From NCBI RefSeq assembly GCF_013373795.3, contig NZ_CP088022.1, forward strand, positions 496,001 to 560,000: 64,000 bases of DNA, given 5' to 3'. The stretch is from Bradyrhizobium quebecense (lineage in GTDB: Bacteria; Pseudomonadota; Alphaproteobacteria; Rhizobiales; Xanthobacteraceae). Positions within the stretch are counted from its first letter, which is position 1, and every line of letters begins with the position of its first letter. This document shows positions 60,623-64,000 of the stretch, one piece after another. The position numbers and the translations under genes were made by a program. The notes below the pieces were generated by a model, which did not search any database, was not told where the DNA came from, and worked only from the letters and a program-made list of their open reading frames with translations.

Positions 60623-62176
60623 ATGAAGCTGACGCAGGCGCTCATCTCGGCGGTGCAGTTGCGCAAGGATGCGCCCGGCACCATCCATGCGGGACGGTCG
60701 CGAAGCTGGAAGGAGATCGGCCGTCGCGTCGCCTGCGCCGCAGGCGGACTGCGGCGGCTCGGCGTCGAGGCCGGCGATCGCGTTGCGATCCTCGCGCACA
60801 ACAGCGACCTCTATATCGAGGCGCTCTATGCCATCGCCTGGGCCGGTGCGGTCGCAGTGCCCCTCAACACACGCTGGGCGGTCGCCGAGAATGCCTATGC
60901 GGTCGACGATTCCACGCCAAAGCTGTTGCTGGTCGACAAGACCTTTAGCGAGATCGCGTCGGGCCTGCGTGGCGCAAAATCACTCACCGCGATCGTCTAT
61001 CTGGACGAGGGAGAGGTTCCCGACGGCATGCAGGGCTATGACGAGCTTGTTGCGAACGCGCCGATCGAGGATGCATCGGGCGCCTATAACGATCTCGCGG
61101 GCATCTTCTACACCGGCGGCACCACCGGCTTTCCCAAGGGCGTGATGCTGTCGCATGCCAATATCATCTATGAATCGCTGGTCTGGATCTATGCGCTCCG
61201 GTTCCGGGAAGACACGCGATACCTGCACTCGGCCGGGATGTTCCATCTGGCCGGCACCTCGCCGATGATCGCGCTGACTTTGGTCGGCGGCACCCATGTC
61301 ACGATCCCGAAATTCGAGCCCGAGCTCGCGATGCGGACCATCGCCGAGCACAGAGTGGATTACTGCCTGTTCGTGCCGACCATGCTCAACATGATGCTCA
61401 ATCATCCGTCCTTCGGCAGCTATGATCTGAGCAGCGTCAGGGATTGCGAGTATGGCGCCTCGCCGATGCCGGATGCGCTGCTGGTCAAGCTGATGCGCGT
61501 GCTGCCGAGCTGGCGCTTTCACCAGGGCTACGGCATGACCGAGAGCGCGGCGCTGGCGACGATCCTGCCGTGGGAGTACCACGCGCTGGAAGGACCGCTG
61601 GCGGGAAAGCGCAAATCGGCAGGGCGAGCGGCGCCGGGTGTCGAAGTCCGTATCGTCGATCTCGCGGGCAACGAAGTGCCGCGCGGCACGGTCGGCGAGA
61701 TCGCGATCCGCGGCGCCGGCGTGATGCTCGGATACTGGCGCAAGCCCGAAGAGAGCGCGCGGGTGCTGCGCAACGGCTGGCTGCACACCGGCGACGGCGC
61801 CTGGATGGACGAGGACGGCTTCGTCTATATCGTCGATCGCCTCAAGGACATGATCGTCTCGGGCGGCGAGAACGTCTATTCCGGCGAGGTGGAGAACGCA
61901 ATCTTCCAGCACGAGCAAGTCAGGGAATGCGCAGTCATCGCGGTGCCCGATCCGCAATGGGGCGAGGCGGTCCACGCGATAGTGGTGCCGAAGGACGGCG
62001 CACGGCTCGATTCCGACATGGTGATCGCGCATTGCCGCACCCTGATCGCGGGCTACAAATGCCCGCGATCGGTCGACATCCGCCTCGAGCCGCTGCCGCT
62101 GACCGGCTCCGGCAAGATCATGAAGTCGGCGCTGCGCGAGGAGAAGTGGCAGGGCTATACGAGGTCGGTCAATTGA
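60623..62176 (+). CDS. Acyl-CoA synthetase (AMP-forming)
   Basis: A 517-residue ANL-family ligase. The P-loop is YTGGTTGFPKGVML (about residues 171-184), with GYGMTESAAL (adenine region), the hinge region GWLHTGDGAWMDEDGF...YIVDRLKDMIVSGGENVYSGEVE, and the C-terminal Lys in LTGSGKIMKSALRE. Small differences from known types preclude naming the acid. The phosphotransferase gene overlaps its end (TGATG). The adjacent thioesterase, binding protein and oxygenase suggest catabolism of an aromatic, cyclic or fatty acid. Confidence 0.93.
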   Translation: MKLTQALISAVQLRKDAPGTIHAGRSRSWKEIGRRVACAAGGLRRLGVEAGDRVAILAHNSDLYIEALYAIAWAGAVAVPLNTRWAVAENAYAVDDSTPKLLLVDKTFSEIASGLRGAKSLTAIVYLDEGEVPDGMQGYDELVANAPIEDASGAYNDLAGIFYTGGTTGFPKGVMLSHANIIYESLVWIYALRFREDTRYLHSAGMFHLAGTSPMIALTLVGGTHVTIPKFEPELAMRTIAEHRVDYCLFVPTMLNMMLNHPSFGSYDLSSVRDCEYGASPMPDALLVKLMRVLPSWRFHQGYGMTESAALATILPWEYHALEGPLAGKRKSAGRAAPGVEVRIVDLAGNEVPRGTVGEIAIRGAGVMLGYWRKPEESARVLRNGWLHTGDGAWMDEDGFVYIVDRLKDMIVSGGENVYSGEVENAIFQHEQVRECAVIAVPDPQWGEAVHAIVVPKDGARLDSDMVIAHCRTLIAGYKCPRSVDIRLEPLPLTGSGKIMKSALREEKWQGYTRSVN

Positions 62177-63234
62177 TGCAGGAGGCTACCAAACGATCCG
62201 ATGATGTGTCGGAGCCCGTCCGCCCGGCCGTGGTGAACGACGACGCCGTGCGGACGGCGCTCGCGCAGCATCTGTCGCGAATATCTGGGAGCCGGACGGA
62301 GATCACGAGCTTCGGCCGCAAATCGTCGGGCTTCTCCTGGATCACCTTTGTTTTCGTGGCGCGCTCTGCGGCTGACGGAGACCGCATGCTGATCCTGCGC
62401 GTCGGTCCGCCGAATGGGCTGTTTGCGCCCTATTCGGTGCTGTCGCAGGTCTATGCGCTGCAGTCGCTTGCCGGCTCCGGCGTGCCGGTTCCGGCGCTGG
62501 TGTCGTTTGAACAGGATGGCGCCGAGTTCGGCTTCCCGTTCTTCATCTGTAAGCATGTCGAGGGCGACGTGCCCGCACCATGGACGGCGAGCGAACTCGA
62601 TCCGGACCACAAGCGCTCGATCGCCCGGCAATTCGTCGAGATCCTGGCGTCGCTGCACCGGATCGACCCGAGCGCAACCCCTTTTGCATCGCTGCAACAG
62701 GGCGGAGAGCGCGCCGAAGTTCGCGCGATCGCCGGCTGGCGCGCGTCGCTGGCGCGTCCGACCGCGCGCTATTATCCGCTGCTCGATTGGGGCGGACGCT
62801 GGCTTGAGGACAACTGCCCACAGCCGCCATGCCGCACCATCGTGCATGGCGACTACCGGATCGGGAACTTCATCGAGCACAATGGGCGGATCACCGCCAT
62901 TCTCGATTGGGAGCTCACTCACCTCGGCGATCCCCATGAGGATCTGGCTTGGGCGATGATGCCGACCTTCAATGCCAGGAGCCGCAAGCTGTATGGCGTG
63001 CTCGAGCGCACCGAGGTGATCGATCTCTATCAGCGCGCCTCCGGCATTGCGGTCTCGGACAAGAGCCTCGCCTTCTACGAGGCCTACGCGCTGTATCAGG
63101 CGGCGGCGATCCAGATGTGTGCGGTGCGCGCCTTCGAGGTCGATCGCTTCAACGACCTGCGGCTTGCGGTGATGGCAAGCCAGATGCCCTCGATCGTGCG
63201 GGCCTTCGAGCGCGCATTGGAGGCCGCGGCATGA
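62176..63234 (+). CDS. Aminoglycoside-phosphotransferase-fold kinase (ACAD10/11-like)
   Basis: A 352-residue protein from ATG 62176, sharing one base with the ligase stop. The APH fold shows HGDYRIGNFI (Brenner motif) and ILDWELTHLGDPHEDLAW (metal Asp). The N-lobe has ITFVFVARSA...MLILRVGPPNG. These proteins, often called phosphotransferase family, accompany acyl-CoA dehydrogenases in fatty-acid catabolism; the ACAD10/11 kinase domain phosphorylates 4-hydroxyacyl-CoA. Such a role here is inference. Confidence 0.9.
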   Translation: MQEATKRSDDVSEPVRPAVVNDDAVRTALAQHLSRISGSRTEITSFGRKSSGFSWITFVFVARSAADGDRMLILRVGPPNGLFAPYSVLSQVYALQSLAGSGVPVPALVSFEQDGAEFGFPFFICKHVEGDVPAPWTASELDPDHKRSIARQFVEILASLHRIDPSATPFASLQQGGERAEVRAIAGWRASLARPTARYYPLLDWGGRWLEDNCPQPPCRTIVHGDYRIGNFIEHNGRITAILDWELTHLGDPHEDLAWAMMPTFNARSRKLYGVLERTEVIDLYQRASGIAVSDKSLAFYEAYALYQAAAIQMCAVRAFEVDRFNDLRLAVMASQMPSIVRAFERALEAAA

Positions 63235-63740
63235 GTGCATCCTTCGAGCGGCTGGTCGACGGCATCATCGATGCCCTGCAAATCCACGTCGTGTCGAACA
63301 GCAACGATGATTTCGTCCGCGGCCAGGTGTTCTCCGCGATCTACGCGCTGAATGGCCTGAAGCTCGCGGCCGACTGGAAGGCCGGACCGCTGCTCGAGCA
63401 GGTGCGTCTGCAGGACGATACTTTTGCTGCGGTCGAGCGATTGGCGGATGGCGCGGCGCATCCGGAGATCCCAGCGACGCCGCGCCTCGCGAGCGACATC
63501 TCCGACGCTGCCGCGATCGAGGCATTGCGCGACGAAGGCGACCGGCGGCTGGGGCAGCTTCTGCTCTGGGCGAGCGGCGCGGACGCGCGTGCGGCCAATC
63601 GCGATGCCGCGGCCGAGATCGAGCGGCTGCTACGGCGTTCGATCTGCGACCAGCTCAAGGTCGAGCTTGCGACGACGCCGAAGTCGATGTTGCAGCAGAT
63701 CGCGGGCGGCGAACGCGATGGCGGCGCGGCGCAGGGCTGA
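63231..63740 (+). CDS. Small helical protein of the acyl-CoA operon (169 aa)
   Basis: ATG 63231 overlaps the kinase stop by four bases (ATGA), so it is coupled. The 169-residue all-helical protein starts MSASFERLVDGIIDALQIHVVSNSNDDFVRGQVFSAIYALNGLKL and ends in a Gly/Ala tail. No domain is recognised. A constant place after the APH-fold kinase suggests a partner or stabilising role, but this is inference. Confidence 0.7.
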   Translation: MSASFERLVDGIIDALQIHVVSNSNDDFVRGQVFSAIYALNGLKLAADWKAGPLLEQVRLQDDTFAAVERLADGAAHPEIPATPRLASDISDAAAIEALRDEGDRRLGQLLLWASGADARAANRDAAAEIERLLRRSICDQLKVELATTPKSMLQQIAGGERDGGAAQG

Positions 63741-63851
63741 GGCAGTCACGCAGCGGTCCACCCGGAATTGCATCATTGCGCGCTGCTCCGGAACTCAGCC
63801 GCGGTGTTTGCAAAGAAGCTTGCCGGCCCGTCTCACACGTGTTATTAATTA

Positions 63852-63873
63852 ACCGAACGGTTGTCCGGATTAT
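63852..63873. promoter_or_regulatory. Candidate operator upstream of the Rieske oxygenase gene
   Basis: The region reads ACCGAACGGT followed directly by TGTCCGGATTAT. AACCG-AA-CGGTT (63851-63862) is an imperfect-spacer palindrome. The TGTCCGGATTAT core (63862-63873) repeats the element before the ligase operon (60523-60534). An AT-rich stretch surrounds it. Confidence 0.5.
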
Positions 63874-63927
63874 TATTGGCGGCCGGTGAAGGCATCCGCG
63901 CAAGCGGCCGGCGAGGGAGACGGAGCG

Positions 63928-64000
63928 ATGAACATGATGACCGGCGTCTCGCCATGGGAGCGATTGATCCGGCCCGACCGGGTGCATGGATCGCTCTATA
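63928..64000 (+). CDS. Rieske aromatic-ring-hydroxylating oxygenase alpha subunit, N-terminus only
   Basis: Only 24 codons are present: MNMMTGVSPWERLIRPDRVHGSLY. The W-x2-LI-x-PDRVHGSLY wording is the usual start of large-subunit ring-hydroxylating oxygenases, before the Rieske domain, but the Fe-S motifs are beyond the window. The start follows GGAGA at a good distance. It is the likely first gene of the next operon and fits an aromatic or cyclic-compound catabolic region. The call rests on a short match. Confidence 0.6.
   Translation, partial: MNMMTGVSPWERLIRPDRVHGSLY

Overview
The window is GC-rich chromosomal DNA of an alphaproteobacterium, most likely Bradyrhizobium or a close relative. 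Pointers are a textbook Irr box (TTTAGAAGCATTCTAAA) in front of bacterioferritin, a BA14K-type secreted protein, a ScfR-type regulator facing isocitrate lyase, a FlbD-like Fis protein, and several dispersed palindromic elements of the kind scattered through Bradyrhizobium genomes. I recognise no transposase, phage module, rRNA or CRISPR array. One tRNA (Pro, anticodon CGG) is present. Genes on both strands are densely packed. The genus assignment is inference from protein flavour; no database search was run.

Region by region. 1-6.6 kb: the start of a membrane sensor, a CoxE-like VWA protein, two rhodanese-type sulfur-transfer proteins, a Pro/Ala-rich membrane protein, an L,D-transpeptidase and a 2-hydroxyacid dehydrogenase. 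6.7-13.2 kb: EttA, a YqhA-type membrane protein, a TIR-domain protein anchored by about six membrane segments, a lytic transglycosylase and two paralogous small secreted glycine-zipper proteins. 13.4-14.6 kb: an iron-storage pair (Bfd, Bfr) under an Irr box. 14.6-23 kb: mostly small proteins, including an ArsR-type regulator, a 30-triplet collagen-like protein, a GNAT-like protein, a stand-alone Fis domain, an SDR and a J-domain protein, ending in two repeat elements. 23.3-27 kb: Nudix, GNAT, a GlcD-type FAD dehydrogenase, Sua5 and tRNA-Pro. 27.3-29.2 kb: a cytochrome c/PQQ dehydrogenase of the polyvinyl-alcohol dehydrogenase type.

The largest functional unit is 29.4-43.9 kb, a sugar-catabolism cluster. 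It has a ribose-type ABC transporter, a DeoR regulator, deoxyribose-phosphate aldolase (DeoC), a two-domain ALDH16-like aldehyde dehydrogenase, a FucU-type mutarotase, a ribokinase-type kinase and a second ABC transporter of the maltose/glycerol-phosphate type. An AraC regulator lies at its end. The simplest reading is uptake, anomer conversion and phosphorylation of a (deoxy)pentose, DeoC cleavage to glyceraldehyde-3-phosphate and acetaldehyde, then oxidation of acetaldehyde to acetate. A near-identical 15-base element lies upstream of both arms and may be the DeoR operator.

45.3-51.8 kb holds two small secreted proteins, an E. coli-type SerA, and a divergent ScfR/aceA pair with a perfect 7-3-7 palindrome between them. 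51.8-56.4 kb is an iron-acquisition operon (TonB receptor, FbpA-like binding protein, PepSY membrane protein) with Irr-box-like direct repeats upstream. 57.1-64 kb is an acyl-CoA region: a TesB-type thioesterase translationally coupled to a protein of unknown function, a Liv-type binding protein, then divergently an acyl-CoA ligase, an APH-fold phosphotransferase, a small unknown protein and the start of a Rieske oxygenase. A shared TGTCCGGATTAT element suggests common control of the ligase operon and the oxygenase.

Nothing here is clearly a new multi-gene system. The best candidates for something under-described are the TIR-transmembrane protein with its flanking palindromes, the collagen-like protein, the DeoC/ALDH16 two-transporter cluster, and the permease-less iron operon.
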